DNA of 64,000 bases from a virus: positions 1 to 64,000 of the IMG/VR virus record IMGVR_UViG_3300032322_001295, one strand, 5' to 3'. Below are positions 29,331 through 38,554 of the stretch, in pieces. How positions within the stretch are numbered: position 1 is the stretch's first letter; every line of letters begins with the position of its first letter. A program made the position numbers and the translations under genes. Under the pieces are notes generated by a model. It was given only the letters and a program-made list of their open reading frames with translations. It was not told the DNA's origin and did no database searches.

Positions 29331-29932
29331 AATGATAATGCTTTTTCCTCTGTTGACTCTTTTAATCTTTCAACAGCGTTAATGTAAAGATAATGAGGAG
29401 AATTGACAAATTCACCAGTTTTCATGTTCAAATAACAGATATGCTCATCAAGTGTATCAAAAGTAGCCTCATCATGAACCAACTCTACGTATGGTTTGGT
29501 CCTGATATGATTGTCGCTGATAATCTCACCGGAAAAGCATTTGTTAAGTACATACCGATTAAAATTTCTGCTATCTTTTTTGCTGTACGCAAACACGTTT
29601 ACTCCATCAGTAACACTGGCAAACTTAGATGCCATGTCCTGCACGTTAGTAATTGGTGCGCTCATTACAATACTGCCACCTCTAACAACTGCTATGTAAA
29701 CAGGAGTTGCTATTGATGTGTGATGTACATAATGAAGATACCAATCCCTGGGATCTGTATGCTGCGTAATGTAGTTCTCGAAATCCCTGATATTCTTTTC
29801 GAATAGTTGATTGAGAAACAAGTTTTGCTGAAATACTGACAAGCCGTCAAAAGAAACAGCTGGGCCGCCGTATACAACGACAGCCACAGCAATATTTCTG
29901 TTTTGAAACTTGTTAAAAGGAAATGTTTCCAT
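29306..29932 (-). CDS. Unknown protein co-transcribed with ParB-like gene
   Basis: A 208-residue alpha/beta protein, with a hydrophobic strand near the N-terminus (NIAVAVVVYGGPAVSF). There is no clear motif. Its ATG overlaps the ParB-like gene's stop by one base (TAATG), so the two are almost certainly co-translated. It may work with the ParB-like protein or the RadC-like protein downstream, but no function is recognised. Confidence 0.65.
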   Translation of the reverse strand: METFPFNKFQNRNIAVAVVVYGGPAVSFDGLSVFQQNLFLNQLFEKNIRDFENYITQHTDPRDWYLHYVHHTSIATPVYIAVVRGGSIVMSAPITNVQDMASKFASVTDGVNVFAYSKKDSRNFNRYVLNKCFSGEIISDNHIRTKPYVELVHDEATFDTLDEHICYLNMKTGEFVNSPHYLYINAVERLKESTEEKALSFWKISQEL

Positions 29933-31971
29933 TAGCTAATAACTTGGTATTTATTCTTATCGTTTTTGTAAGCAAATGCTGTTTTGAAGTTAAAGCATTC
30001 TTTCACTTTCGTAAAGAACGAAACAAACATTGCTTTTCTTCTCTGCTCTGTATCACTAGACTTTATGATGCCTTTAATATCAAATGTCTGTAGCGTAGCA
30101 TTTGCATTAACAAAGTTATACTCATGCATTAAACTAGCAAGTTCTCTCATTTTGGCATTTAAATCAGTTCCATTTAAAGTTTCCTCTTTAGTTGCAGCAT
30201 TAAACATTTCAGTGCCTTTTTCCTGACAAAGTTCTATCATTTTAAGACCAGCAATCATACTATCTGTATCAGCATCATCATCAATAGTGCTTAGTATTTG
30301 ATTTACTAGATTCTTAACACGCATTCTCATGATGAACTCACTGCCTTTATATGGAATACCAATGTTCTTGCAAATGTAAGTAAGCAATGCTTCGTCGGCT
30401 TCATCAATAGAATTATAGATACTTTTGCCTGTTTCGTATACATTGATATAGCACATATCTACAACAAACTTGCGTCTTGCTTTAGCATCATCGTCAATCT
30501 CTTCAGATCTTTCTGTTGCTTTCTCAGTCATATCTGCACGCTTAAGTTCAATAGAACTGTATTCATTCTCGTATTCTTTCTCCAAATCAATGTTATTGTC
30601 TTTAAAGAACATAGTAAGAACATTAGGAGTATAGGATGCCATTGTCATCAGATTAGCTTGTAGAAACACAGTCATCGCATAAGATGCACCAGCTTTTTCA
30701 ACAAGGTCTGCGCCATTGCTAATGCTGTCACCAAGTAAATGCTCAATGCAATTACTTAAAGCATTGTTGATGTGCATACCTTTAAAGAAAGCAAGTACAG
30801 CATAGTCTAAAGTTGCTCCATCTTGATTAAGTTGCTTCATCAATCTAAACACAACATCTTTCCTTGCTTGCTCTTTCAAGCTTGTAATCTTACGATTAAC
30901 ACGCTCAATAGCAGCATCTTGCTTTTTCTCAACATAACTTTCTTCTGCTTTGACACTTTCAATCAAAGATGGCTTGACAAAGAACTTAATATTGCCATCA
31001 TAATCCCAGCAAGCAACTTCTTCAGGATGTGTACCCATAGCGCATGATATATATCCCGTTATGTCATATCTGTCAACAACTTTGAGTTTGTTTTCATCGA
31101 TAAACTTTTCCCAATATGCCCTTGATCTAGCTTTTGTTGCATAAATATCAGATGTTCTAGGTCTATCAAACATATTACCTACGTTGATGTACCATTTCTC
31201 TTCTTTGATATTTGGATGCACATTGCCATCTAAATCAACAAAGCTTTCTTCTGGAACACTTTCAGATATTTCCGGCATGCAATAGTTAGACAATCTTACT
31301 ATTTCTCTATCATCAAGAGCTTCACCTTCTGTATGCAAATCACGATCATAAATCTCGTCAACAATCAATTTTTGTACAGCATCAGGCATATCGCACAATG
31401 CAGTAGCGCCAGACTCGTCGATAACACCTTCAAAGCAAAGCTTTATAGCTTCTTTGTTTAATGCCGCTATCTTGCGAAGTGATGTTGCTCTATTTACAGA
31501 AATACCAAGCTGACTAGCAATCTTTGGCAATGTCACACCTTTAACAGCAACAGCCTGTCTGATTGCATGGGCCAATGTAATAAAATGCTGCTCACTGCGA
31601 AGTACATTTTCAGTCAATGAATCGACAATGTTAATGCCATCCATAATATAAACTGGGATTTCTGCAGTAGCATCAATCTCTTTACACAAATCTTCATAAC
31701 GAGTAACAAAAGCCATTGCTCGGGTGTAGCCGGCACGAACAACATACTTGCCTTTTACTTGCTCGCAGATGATTGGCTGCAGCAATAAAGAACCAGTCTT
31801 TTTGTAGGTCTCAACCATTGAAACATACATTTTATCAATAGCATCACCATACGGAGTAGCATCATTTACATCATAATCTATGCCAGCAAATCTAGGATTA
31901 GGTATAGAAAAGTCAAGCAAATCTGGAGTTACTTTCAACATTTCGTTTTTAATTTTAATATTAGAAGCCAT
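29932..31971 (-). CDS. Large ParB-like protein with extended C-terminus
   Basis: The N-terminal ~180 residues of this 679-residue protein follow the ParB/Spo0J layout. They show QPIICE and YVVRAGYTRA (81-85 corresponding to the GERRxRA CTP/phosphate motif), SLTENVLRSE (121-127 matching the ENxxR motif), and a helix-turn-helix at about 147-170 (TLPKIASQLGISVNRATSL). Known ParBs are about 300 residues; the ~480-residue extension is unrecognised. ParB proteins load at parS and spread as CTP-dependent clamps. A perfect parS palindrome lies at 43315-43330 in this window, but no ParA is seen. Roles in partition, genome condensation, transcription control or interference with the host system are possible. 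Confidence 0.8.
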   Translation of the reverse strand: MASNIKIKNEMLKVTPDLLDFSIPNPRFAGIDYDVNDATPYGDAIDKMYVSMVETYKKTGSLLLQPIICEQVKGKYVVRAGYTRAMAFVTRYEDLCKEIDATAEIPVYIMDGINIVDSLTENVLRSEQHFITLAHAIRQAVAVKGVTLPKIASQLGISVNRATSLRKIAALNKEAIKLCFEGVIDESGATALCDMPDAVQKLIVDEIYDRDLHTEGEALDDREIVRLSNYCMPEISESVPEESFVDLDGNVHPNIKEEKWYINVGNMFDRPRTSDIYATKARSRAYWEKFIDENKLKVVDRYDITGYISCAMGTHPEEVACWDYDGNIKFFVKPSLIESVKAEESYVEKKQDAAIERVNRKITSLKEQARKDVVFRLMKQLNQDGATLDYAVLAFFKGMHINNALSNCIEHLLGDSISNGADLVEKAGASYAMTVFLQANLMTMASYTPNVLTMFFKDNNIDLEKEYENEYSSIELKRADMTEKATERSEEIDDDAKARRKFVVDMCYINVYETGKSIYNSIDEADEALLTYICKNIGIPYKGSEFIMRMRVKNLVNQILSTIDDDADTDSMIAGLKMIELCQEKGTEMFNAATKEETLNGTDLNAKMRELASLMHEYNFVNANATLQTFDIKGIIKSSDTEQRRKAMFVSFFTKVKECFNFKTAFAYKNDKNKYQVIS

Positions 31972-31982
31972 ACAAATGGTTT

Positions 31983-32017
31983 AAAAAGTAGCCTGCACAC
32001 AGTTTCCTTGTGCAGGC
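31983..32017 (-). terminator. Intrinsic terminator after the SSB gene
   Basis: A 9-bp perfect stem (GCCTGCACA/TGTGCAGGC) with a nine-base loop lies between the SSB stop and the ParB-like start. On the minus strand it is followed by TACTTTTT. Partial read-through into the ParB-like gene is likely, giving differential expression. Confidence 0.65.
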
Positions 32018-32032
32018 ATTGTGAAATAATAT

Positions 32033-32434
32033 TTAGAACGGTAGATCTACAACCGGTTCTTCTTGTGAACAAATCCAAGAGCCTGATTCATAGTACCAGC
32101 CTTCAACCCATGTTGCTTTGTAGCGAACAGTAGACTTTTCAAGCTTAGTGTTGTTGTCAGTCCACTTTTCAAGCTTAGGCAGTACTCGAACAACAGCCAT
32201 CTGCTTTTGCATTACAATGTCTTTTATTTGTCTCACAAGCTTTTCGCCATAGGCAATGCAGTTAGCATAATATGGATCACTTTCTTGCTTGTTGCCATCT
32301 TTGTCTTTCCATACATCTTTGATGAGGATAACAAACTTTACACCAGGTCCTCTTTCAGTTGAAAAGTCTTCTACTTTAGTGTCAAGGATTTTACCCGACA
32401 ATTGTGTGCCAGGAAGATACTTCTGTGTTTTCAT
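32033..32434 (-). CDS. ssb: Single-stranded DNA-binding protein
   Basis: The 133-residue protein has an OB-fold-like pattern (LSGKILDTKV, KFVILIKDVW, YYANCIAYGEKLV, MAVVRVLPKLEKW). It ends with the acidic tip VVDLPF, close to the DDDLPF tail through which bacterial SSBs recruit partner proteins. It is placed with the ERF annealing protein and Gp157-like genes, as expected for a recombination/replication module. A terminator follows. The OB-fold assignment rests on pattern rather than a clear family signature; the tail is the strongest evidence. Confidence 0.75.
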   Translation of the reverse strand: MKTQKYLPGTQLSGKILDTKVEDFSTERGPGVKFVILIKDVWKDKDGNKQESDPYYANCIAYGEKLVRQIKDIVMQKQMAVVRVLPKLEKWTDNNTKLEKSTVRYKATWVEGWYYESGSWICSQEEPVVDLPF

Positions 32435-32436
32435 GA

Positions 32437-33360
32437 TTAAAATATTAAATTTGGAATAACTTGTTTAGATAATACTCCAGCATCGTGTAATAAAAGAAGC
32501 ACCGTAAACAGTCCTCTTCTCGTAAATGATGGATAAGTTGTGTTTTTGTCTGCATCATGTATGTTGACTCCAAAACCATATGCTACAAACTCTTTAGCAA
32601 GAAAGTAGTTGTTTTTGTAGTTTGCATCATTCATATCTTGTATAATGATGCCATGCTCTACCAAAACTTTCATTGTGTCTCGCAGTAATACTTTGTACTT
32701 ATTGAACAAGAACTTATGAAAATCTAGCACATGGGTGTCTTTCTCAAAGTTCTCAACAATAGTTTTATTGTCTTCGCACATAGCACGGTAGGTCTTTATA
32801 GTTAGTCCGTACTCTCTGTAAAATGAATCTTCTTCGACCTCAGTATGTATTCTTTCAAGCAGCTTAGATCTTCTGTTCTTTAACTCTTTATCTTCTTCGA
32901 CATCTTTCTGCTTCTCAACATAAGTCTTAGGTACTATTACTGTTGTTTCTACAATATCTTTACGATATGCATTCTTTAGCATCGTAGTAAATATCTTTTC
33001 GAGATACAACTTCATGTCGTAGTTACACCAAGTGTACATCTGTGCAAGCCAAAGATGTGATACAACATAGTAGCACATATCAGCTTTAGAGAATACACAG
33101 GCCATAGTAATGGTTCTGCCAATCTTATTGAGTTCTATATTTGTTTCCGCTATAAACTCATCTTTTGGCACCCAGTTACAAGCAAGTATGTAAGAGCTAC
33201 AAACAAGAGGACATTCGATGTACAAATGCCCTCCAATAAATTTGTGTCTGTATTGCTTTGTAAAGCTCCTAAGCATAGAATCTTTGACTATCTTAGGCTT
33301 TGGCTCTTTAATTACCTTTGGCTTTTCAGCAGGCTTTCTACCCATGTTTGTGCTTAGCAT
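32437..33360 (-). CDS. Unknown protein between SSB and ERF genes
   Basis: A 307-residue protein with a Lys/Pro-rich N-terminal 30 residues, a Cys-rich middle (CPLVCSSYILACNW), a central charged helix with KQKDVEEDKELKNRR and a C-terminal alpha/beta part. It overlaps the ERF gene by 23 bases and precedes ssb by two bases. Context points to DNA replication or recombination. The C-terminal layout faintly recalls phage antirepressor DNA-binding domains, but I would not assign it. Confidence 0.65.
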   Translation of the reverse strand: MLSTNMGRKPAEKPKVIKEPKPKIVKDSMLRSFTKQYRHKFIGGHLYIECPLVCSSYILACNWVPKDEFIAETNIELNKIGRTITMACVFSKADMCYYVVSHLWLAQMYTWCNYDMKLYLEKIFTTMLKNAYRKDIVETTVIVPKTYVEKQKDVEEDKELKNRRSKLLERIHTEVEEDSFYREYGLTIKTYRAMCEDNKTIVENFEKDTHVLDFHKFLFNKYKVLLRDTMKVLVEHGIIIQDMNDANYKNNYFLAKEFVAYGFGVNIHDADKNTTYPSFTRRGLFTVLLLLHDAGVLSKQVIPNLIF

Positions 33361-34147
33361 GTTTTACAATATGCTCTCTTCTGATGTCATCTACAACAAA
33401 GTAATTAAATTTACCCAAAGTGTGAGTGTAAATATACTTGTTGTATAGTAGCGTAGCGCCATTCTTTTTCCAGTTGGCAAGTATACCATCCAAATGAGTA
33501 GCTATAATTGCACCATCGCCTCCATAGAGCATGGTTTGTATAGCTTCTTCAGTTGGATATTGAGCGTTAATGCGCTCTGGAACATCAACTGTAGGCTTAG
33601 GAAGTGTAACTACCTCAGTCTTTGGTGATATCTTTGGCGTTTCAATATCCATGCTGTGAATCTTGTCGGTATCTTCGCCAGTAGGCACCATAAAGATATT
33701 TAACAAGAAATACTTCATAGCGTAAGTCATAGCCTTACCCGGAGATTTATCTTGTGAGTCAATACCATGGCCCGATGATTGGCCCTCAATGTGTGCACCT
33801 GATGTGTGATAAAGCCTAAAAGTAAACACAATATCAGAGAATATTTGTTGCTTTTGCTTTACAGCACCAGTTTTAGAATACGGATCTAGCTCTTGCCAAC
33901 GCTCATGCTTGGTTTCTTTCTGTATTTCAATAGGAACACAGATAAGACCATGAGTAATCATGCTTTTTCTTATTTCATTTCTTACTTTTTCGTCTGAAAT
34001 GCCCTTATAAGAACCAGAGCCAGTACCAACAGTGTCATCTTTCTGAAGATAGTTTACCTCAGACATTACATTGAGGACTGCCTCAATCAGTTGTATTTCT
34101 GGTGTCTTTTCTTCTGATGATTGTTTCGAGATTTCTGTCTTCGCCAT
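33338..34147 (-). CDS. erf: ERF-family single-strand annealing recombinase
   Basis: The 269-residue protein matches the ERF superfamily. It has GSYKGISDEKVRNEIR (47-60), a strand pair around residues 105-120 and the diagnostic GIDSQDKSPGKAMTYAMKY (128-146) followed by TGED (157-159). ERF proteins anneal complementary single strands during phage recombination and genome circularisation. It is adjacent to SSB and close to a Gp157-like gene, a common combination. The C-terminal ~100 residues are a divergent tail. No partner exonuclease is recognised nearby. Confidence 0.88.
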   Translation of the reverse strand: MAKTEISKQSSEEKTPEIQLIEAVLNVMSEVNYLQKDDTVGTGSGSYKGISDEKVRNEIRKSMITHGLICVPIEIQKETKHERWQELDPYSKTGAVKQKQQIFSDIVFTFRLYHTSGAHIEGQSSGHGIDSQDKSPGKAMTYAMKYFLLNIFMVPTGEDTDKIHSMDIETPKISPKTEVVTLPKPTVDVPERINAQYPTEEAIQTMLYGGDGAIIATHLDGILANWKKNGATLLYNKYIYTHTLGKFNYFVVDDIRREHIVKHAKHKHG

Positions 34148-34436
34148 ATCTTCTTGCGTAACTGATTGTAAAATATTTGATTTTAGAATTCTTCATTGCA
34201 GTAAATGACACTTCAACATTGTTCCTGATGCAATGAGATACAGACTTAAAGATATCATGCAGCATTACGCTACATATATTTTCCATGTCTTTGTCAGGTA
34301 CAAGCATATCGTAGTTTAGGAAAAGTCTTTCAAACTTATCTTTGTGCTTAGCATACAAATACTTTCCGTATTCCCGTGCCGGCATTTCAGCATGATTAGA
34401 CCTTGCCAGCCTACGGCGTATCATATCAAGTCCCAT
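34083..34436 (-). CDS. Small basic unknown protein
   Basis: A 117-residue basic protein (MIRRRLARS near the start, IIRRKDTRN at the end) that overlaps the ERF gene start by 65 bases and the upstream gene by 16. The basic ends could bind nucleic acid. No family is recognised. Confidence 0.55.
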   Translation of the reverse strand: MGLDMIRRRLARSNHAEMPAREYGKYLYAKHKDKFERLFLNYDMLVPDKDMENICSVMLHDIFKSVSHCIRNNVEVSFTAMKNSKIKYFTISYARRYGEDRNLETIIRRKDTRNTTD

Positions 34437-35296
34437 AGTGCTTTATAGAAACTTATTGGTTCGTTAACAAACATTTTCTTTATTTCGGCATGCTCAGGAG
34501 TGTATATCTTATTTGTAATTATGATATTTTCTTTGTCATTGATCCAAGATTCTAAATTCTTTTGAATGAAACCTTTTAACGACAAAATATATTCCTCAGG
34601 AGTATTACCATCTTTACATTCCCAAAGATACAAAAACCATTTTTTAATGATAAATAAAAATCCATTGTACTGTGCATCATCACGTTCTTTGCCAGAACTA
34701 TTTGTAGCTCCGTTTATACGTAATGCTGCATTGATCATAGTATCTTTAGTTGCCCATTTGTCGCCTTTCTCAAACCTGGACCACGCAAGCGCAAACAAAC
34801 GAACTATTTCGCCTGGCTTTCTGTAATCTTTAGTAGGTTTAATGTTAAATAGCGTTTCAATGTCATCAACAAAGGTTTCTATTTTGTCCTGATCCCAATC
34901 AGAAAACTCAATAGTATTCTCATTGATTACAAGATAGGCATACTCATCATATTTGTAATGGTATTCACAATCTTTGGCTACCGGTATGTATTTTAGTCCG
35001 ATGTATTGATAATAAATATCAACAATGCCCTCTATTTCTGATGTCCAGTATAGGTCTTTTGGACAGGTAACAAGTTTGTTTTTGATAAAATAATTGTACA
35101 GATTATTTTCTACAGTACCATAATTATTATCAAACTTTACATCAAACTTTTGGCAGATAGACATAACAACATCTTCTGTTTTATGTTCTGCTTTTTCATC
35201 TACAATAATTGACAAAAAGTAAAGGGCATTATATCTTTTTAGTGATAAATGCCCTTTTGTACAATTACTTGCGCTATAAACAATACTATTCATCAA
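34421..35296 (-). CDS. Unknown protein
   Basis: A 291-residue protein rich in Tyr, Trp and acidic residues, with no signal peptide or obvious catalytic motif. It overlaps the glucosaminidase gene by 11 bases and the downstream gene by 16. It could be a replication-module protein from its neighbours, but no family is recognised. Confidence 0.65.
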   Translation of the reverse strand: MMNSIVYSASNCTKGHLSLKRYNALYFLSIIVDEKAEHKTEDVVMSICQKFDVKFDNNYGTVENNLYNYFIKNKLVTCPKDLYWTSEIEGIVDIYYQYIGLKYIPVAKDCEYHYKYDEYAYLVINENTIEFSDWDQDKIETFVDDIETLFNIKPTKDYRKPGEIVRLFALAWSRFEKGDKWATKDTMINAALRINGATNSSGKERDDAQYNGFLFIIKKWFLYLWECKDGNTPEEYILSLKGFIQKNLESWINDKENIIITNKIYTPEHAEIKKMFVNEPISFYKALWDLI

Positions 35297-36146
35297 GATT
35301 TGCTAGATTATAAGAGTTAATAATATGCCTCAACTCAGCTACATATCTGCTAGTAACGCCATCACTTGCTGGCCATGCACAAGCACTTGCATAAAGATAA
35401 CCACCTTTATCAGCGAGTTTTTTGGAGTCCGACGCAAGCATACGATTATCACTACATCCACAGATAGCAGCAAGCCAGGCTTCTCTTTTGTTTGGAATAT
35501 TTATCAGTCTTGGTGCATAAGTTTTATTTAGCAGCTGCACATGATTCCACATAGACCACCAACGAGATTCATACTTACGAAAATGATAACTTATAGTCTT
35601 GCCATTTATATCTTTATCATAGGCTTTTACACTACCAGATATACCACGCGATGTTTCCGTTTTACCACCCATATGACCAAATAAGTTATTGGCAACATTT
35701 GCTAGTCTACTGGTGCCGTAACCTGATTCAAGAATAGCTTGTGCTGCAATAATACTAGCAGGAATATTAAACTTAGCAGACAAATCTTTAGCATTCTTAG
35801 ATATGTCATCTACAAATGCTTGTCTTTCTTTGCCTATTCTAGTTTTTAGTCTTGCAAGCTTTTCTTGATCGCCTTTTAAATGACTGCCTTGAAACTCACT
35901 ACTTGACATATACCCACGCTTAGACCATCCATCTTCATCATATCCAACATCAGGATATAACTCATCGGCACCGGCATGTATGTGCTTATGTTCAACAGGT
36001 TCTCTGCTAATCATTTTTCCATTGGAATGACTTCTTTCAGCTACGCTAGTCTTGTAATCTATTGCTTTTTCTGTTGGTTCTTCTACTATGCAGTAAGCTA
36101 CAATAGTAACCACTAGCATAAATAAAGACACATTGAATGTTTTCAT
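35286..36146 (-). CDS. Exported glucosaminidase (FlgJ/AcmA-type muramidase domain)
   Basis: Residues 7-21 form a hydrophobic signal anchor or signal peptide (FMLVVTIVAYCIV). Residues ~108-280 form a glucosaminidase domain with AQAILESGYGTS, in which E140 is the likely catalytic acid. NLFGHMGG and the typical FRKYESRWWSM segment follow. Such enzymes hydrolyse the glycan backbone of peptidoglycan. It is placed in the early/recombination block rather than with the amidase endolysin (22770-23717), and it starts by overlapping the upstream gene (ATGA). Possible roles include periplasmic wall remodelling, superinfection defence or a second lysin. Confidence 0.85.
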   Translation of the reverse strand: MKTFNVSLFMLVVTIVAYCIVEEPTEKAIDYKTSVAERSHSNGKMISREPVEHKHIHAGADELYPDVGYDEDGWSKRGYMSSSEFQGSHLKGDQEKLARLKTRIGKERQAFVDDISKNAKDLSAKFNIPASIIAAQAILESGYGTSRLANVANNLFGHMGGKTETSRGISGSVKAYDKDINGKTISYHFRKYESRWWSMWNHVQLLNKTYAPRLINIPNKREAWLAAICGCSDNRMLASDSKKLADKGGYLYASACAWPASDGVTSRYVAELRHIINSYNLANLDE

Positions 36147-36871
36147 AACTTTGCCATTAAAGCTGTTAAGGAATTGGAACTCTTCTCGCGTTCTTCAGCA
36201 AACACTGGTGAAGTTTCCTTTCTTACGGTATTCAAGCTATCTATACCGGCAACAAACATAGTATAGCGCTGTGTGCCGACAAGCTTTTTCATCTTACGTT
36301 TGCCTTCAGCACAGATAGCTAACCGCCATTTATCTGCTAGTTTTAGATCAGTAGCAACATATAGCAATCCTTTAGGACTATCGTAACCTCTAATGCCATA
36401 TATCACATCAAGTACATATTGAATATGGAATGACAGTTCTGGATAGTACAGTTCATTGTCTTCATCTTTAACAGATGGATAAAACATACAGCTAAGTATG
36501 TCAGATTCTTGCTGTGGCGTAATGAAAGCCATGTCCTGTATTTCTTTATTGTCAACGCTAAACAATGGTGCCTTGCCTGCTTCTATGATACTGTCAATAC
36601 ATAACCACATAGGAACAACAGTTTCTATTGGTTCGAAATAGATATCACATAGTGCTACTTTGAATACTGGGTCTGCATACCTTACCTTAATAGTCCAAGG
36701 AGCGATAAGATACACCTTTTCTAAGAATAACATAGCTATAAGATTATCAAGCTCTTGAAATGTTCTTATACAATCAAAACCAAAAGAACGCAGCAAAGAG
36801 TTCCGCTCTACTGCGTCCAATGGTATGACGTTCTTGTCAGAAAGGAGTTTTAGTAACTCCCGTAACGACAT
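36143..36871 (-). CDS. Unknown protein
   Basis: A 242-residue protein with alternating hydrophobic strands (LFLEKVYLIAPWTIKV) and a Lys-rich C-terminal third. It overlaps the upstream gene by 35 bases and the glucosaminidase gene by four. No motif is recognised. Confidence 0.65.
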   Translation of the reverse strand: MSLRELLKLLSDKNVIPLDAVERNSLLRSFGFDCIRTFQELDNLIAMLFLEKVYLIAPWTIKVRYADPVFKVALCDIYFEPIETVVPMWLCIDSIIEAGKAPLFSVDNKEIQDMAFITPQQESDILSCMFYPSVKDEDNELYYPELSFHIQYVLDVIYGIRGYDSPKGLLYVATDLKLADKWRLAICAEGKRKMKKLVGTQRYTMFVAGIDSLNTVRKETSPVFAEEREKSSNSLTALMAKL

Positions 36872-37670
36872 TGTGTGCTGACTTGATATGTTCTATGATG
36901 CTGCTATAAGTTGACAAAGCCTGCTGCGCTTCCTTGTGATGCTTAACATCTTGGTAAAGCTTATGCGGTATGTCTTTCAGCGTATCTTTGTATATTTCGA
37001 AATACCAGTTAAGTGGATCGAAATAACGTATCTGCTTATGCTCACGCATCTTGAAGAAGTTATCTATATTTGGCACCAAGTGTGCTTTCTTAGACTTCAA
37101 TAGTTCAAGCTTCTTTCCTTCGAAGTTCAGTTGCATATCCATAGTATACATCAACCTGTTACGGATAAGCTGAATGTTATTCTGTGTCTGATCTGACATC
37201 TTATACAACAAGTTTACTGCTAGCTTAAGCACACCAAGTGTTACCGGCTTAGTTGCTACTTTCTCATAGTAGTTCTCTAGTTGCATAGCCATACGAAAGC
37301 ATTTGCCTGATGTGTTGCCCATACGAGCGATAAGCTCAAACGTAGGTAGAAAGTTCATTTCTTTCAGTTGCTGCTCCTGGCCCGAAATACTAAGTACATT
37401 TTCAGCATCATCTGTATCTAATAGATGACTTGCAGTATGTGCTGTATGCTCTGACTGTGAATAGTATATTGGATCTACACCAACAAGAGAGTTTTCCCAA
37501 GTAAGCATCTCTTCTGGTTGTAGGCTGATATACGTTTCTAATAGTCTTGCAGCGTTGTCAGTCTGAAATCCAATAAGATTCTGACTGATAGAGAAGTGAT
37601 CACCGCGCTCGGTATCACCCATAAACGATGCAAGGACTTCAGCTATTCTTTTTTGTTCCTGCTTTTTCAT
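36837..37670 (-). CDS. Unknown helical protein
   Basis: A 277-residue helical protein with a His-rich patch (SEHTAHTASH) near residue 72 and long amphipathic helices after residue 100. It overlaps the Gp157-like gene by four bases, suggesting joint function with the recombination module. No family is recognised. Confidence 0.65.
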   Translation of the reverse strand: MKKQEQKRIAEVLASFMGDTERGDHFSISQNLIGFQTDNAARLLETYISLQPEEMLTWENSLVGVDPIYYSQSEHTAHTASHLLDTDDAENVLSISGQEQQLKEMNFLPTFELIARMGNTSGKCFRMAMQLENYYEKVATKPVTLGVLKLAVNLLYKMSDQTQNNIQLIRNRLMYTMDMQLNFEGKKLELLKSKKAHLVPNIDNFFKMREHKQIRYFDPLNWYFEIYKDTLKDIPHKLYQDVKHHKEAQQALSTYSSIIEHIKSAHNVVTGVTKTPF

Positions 37671-38146
37671 GATATTCTTAAACTTATGTTTTCAACAATT
37701 GATGCACCAGGTATATCTTGACCATCAAGAATGGCATTCCTAATATCAGTTTTACTTGGCTCACGTTTAAACCGGCAATAAATGTCAGGTATGAGTGAAT
37801 CATCACTGATTTCTACTGCTTTACTTTTAGTAGTTGCAATCTTTACAAGAGCTGTTTTAACAGGACCAAACGCAATAACATTCTGCAACATACGATCTTT
37901 AAGCACTTCAACTGATTTATCATATTGCTGTGCCTTTTTAAGTAATCTATGAGCTTCTTCGCGCAATAGTTCTGACTGTGCTTTGAGACTTTTTACAACG
38001 AACGAATAGTCTTGTAATTTTTTGTCTCTTTCTTGTTCAGCTATTTCAAGCTGTTCTAGTAAAAAATCTGGAATTTCTCCACCGTTGTCCTCTATGGATG
38101 TTTGGATAAGAAATAACTCCTGACTGATTTCAAATAGATTTGCCAT
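37667..38146 (-). CDS. Siphovirus Gp157-like protein
   Basis: The frame opens at 38233, but the ATG at 38146 (MANLFEISQEL) is preferred: it overlaps the upstream stop as TAATG and gives the family's usual MANLYELTQEL-type start. The 159-residue product has the long central coiled coil, then the diagnostic C-terminal part: KAVEISDDSLIPDIY, EPSKTDIRNAI and PGASIVENISLRI. The Gp157 family is linked to phage resistance in Streptococcus thermophilus phages and usually sits beside SSB/ERF-type genes. Its mechanism is unknown. Confidence 0.88.
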   Translation of the reverse strand: MANLFEISQELFLIQTSIEDNGGEIPDFLLEQLEIAEQERDKKLQDYSFVVKSLKAQSELLREEAHRLLKKAQQYDKSVEVLKDRMLQNVIAFGPVKTALVKIATTKSKAVEISDDSLIPDIYCRFKREPSKTDIRNAILDGQDIPGASIVENISLRIS

Positions 38147-38487
38147 TAAAATACGTTGTTTTCGATAATTACTGAATTGATTAGTTCTGGGTTCAATGTA
38201 AACATATGACCATCTGATGTTAATACATACCAATCATCTTTAAAGCCTTGAACTATTTTACCTTGATTGCCATTGTAAGTAACTATGTCACCATCACGAT
38301 ATCTGTATGGCACACCATAAACAATAGCATCTTGCTTTAGCCAAACATTTTTGTCATTTTCGCTTGAATATAACCAGAGATCACCATCGGTATCCATTTT
38401 AAGGCTTTTGATATCAAAAGCTAAGAATACTTGATCACCTTCTCTGTAGTTTCTTTCGGACAACTCCGATGCTTTAAACTTTTCCAT
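38146..38487 (-). CDS. Small protein with SH3-like repeat (unknown)
   Basis: A 113-residue protein whose second half (DGDIVTYNGNQGKIVQGF...WYVLTSDG) has the pattern of a small SH3/KOW-like barrel. The first half has a similar rhythm (EGDQVFLAFD). KOW-like barrels often bind nucleic acid or polymerase. Stop and start overlap (TAATG) ties it to the Gp157-like gene downstream. Confidence 0.6.
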   Translation of the reverse strand: MEKFKASELSERNYREGDQVFLAFDIKSLKMDTDGDLWLYSSENDKNVWLKQDAIVYGVPYRYRDGDIVTYNGNQGKIVQGFKDDWYVLTSDGHMFTLNPELINSVIIENNVF

Positions 38488-38503
38488 AATTGAATGTTGT
38501 TAA

Positions 38504-38539
38504 TAAAAATGCCTGCAAACTCGTTAGATCTACAGGCAT
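38504..38539 (-). terminator. Intrinsic terminator
   Basis: A 7-bp stem (ATGCCTG/CAGGCAT) with a 17-base loop is followed on the minus strand by TTTTTATT. It lies 16 bases after the stop of the exported protein gene at 38555. The stem shares GCCTGCA with the terminator at 31983-32017. Confidence 0.55.
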
Positions 38540-38554
38540 AGGTTATAAAATAAT

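Noticed and set aside
38147-38233. N-terminal extension of the Gp157-like protein
   Set aside because: It is fully contained in the upstream gene. The TAATG junction and family start both support the ATG at 38146.
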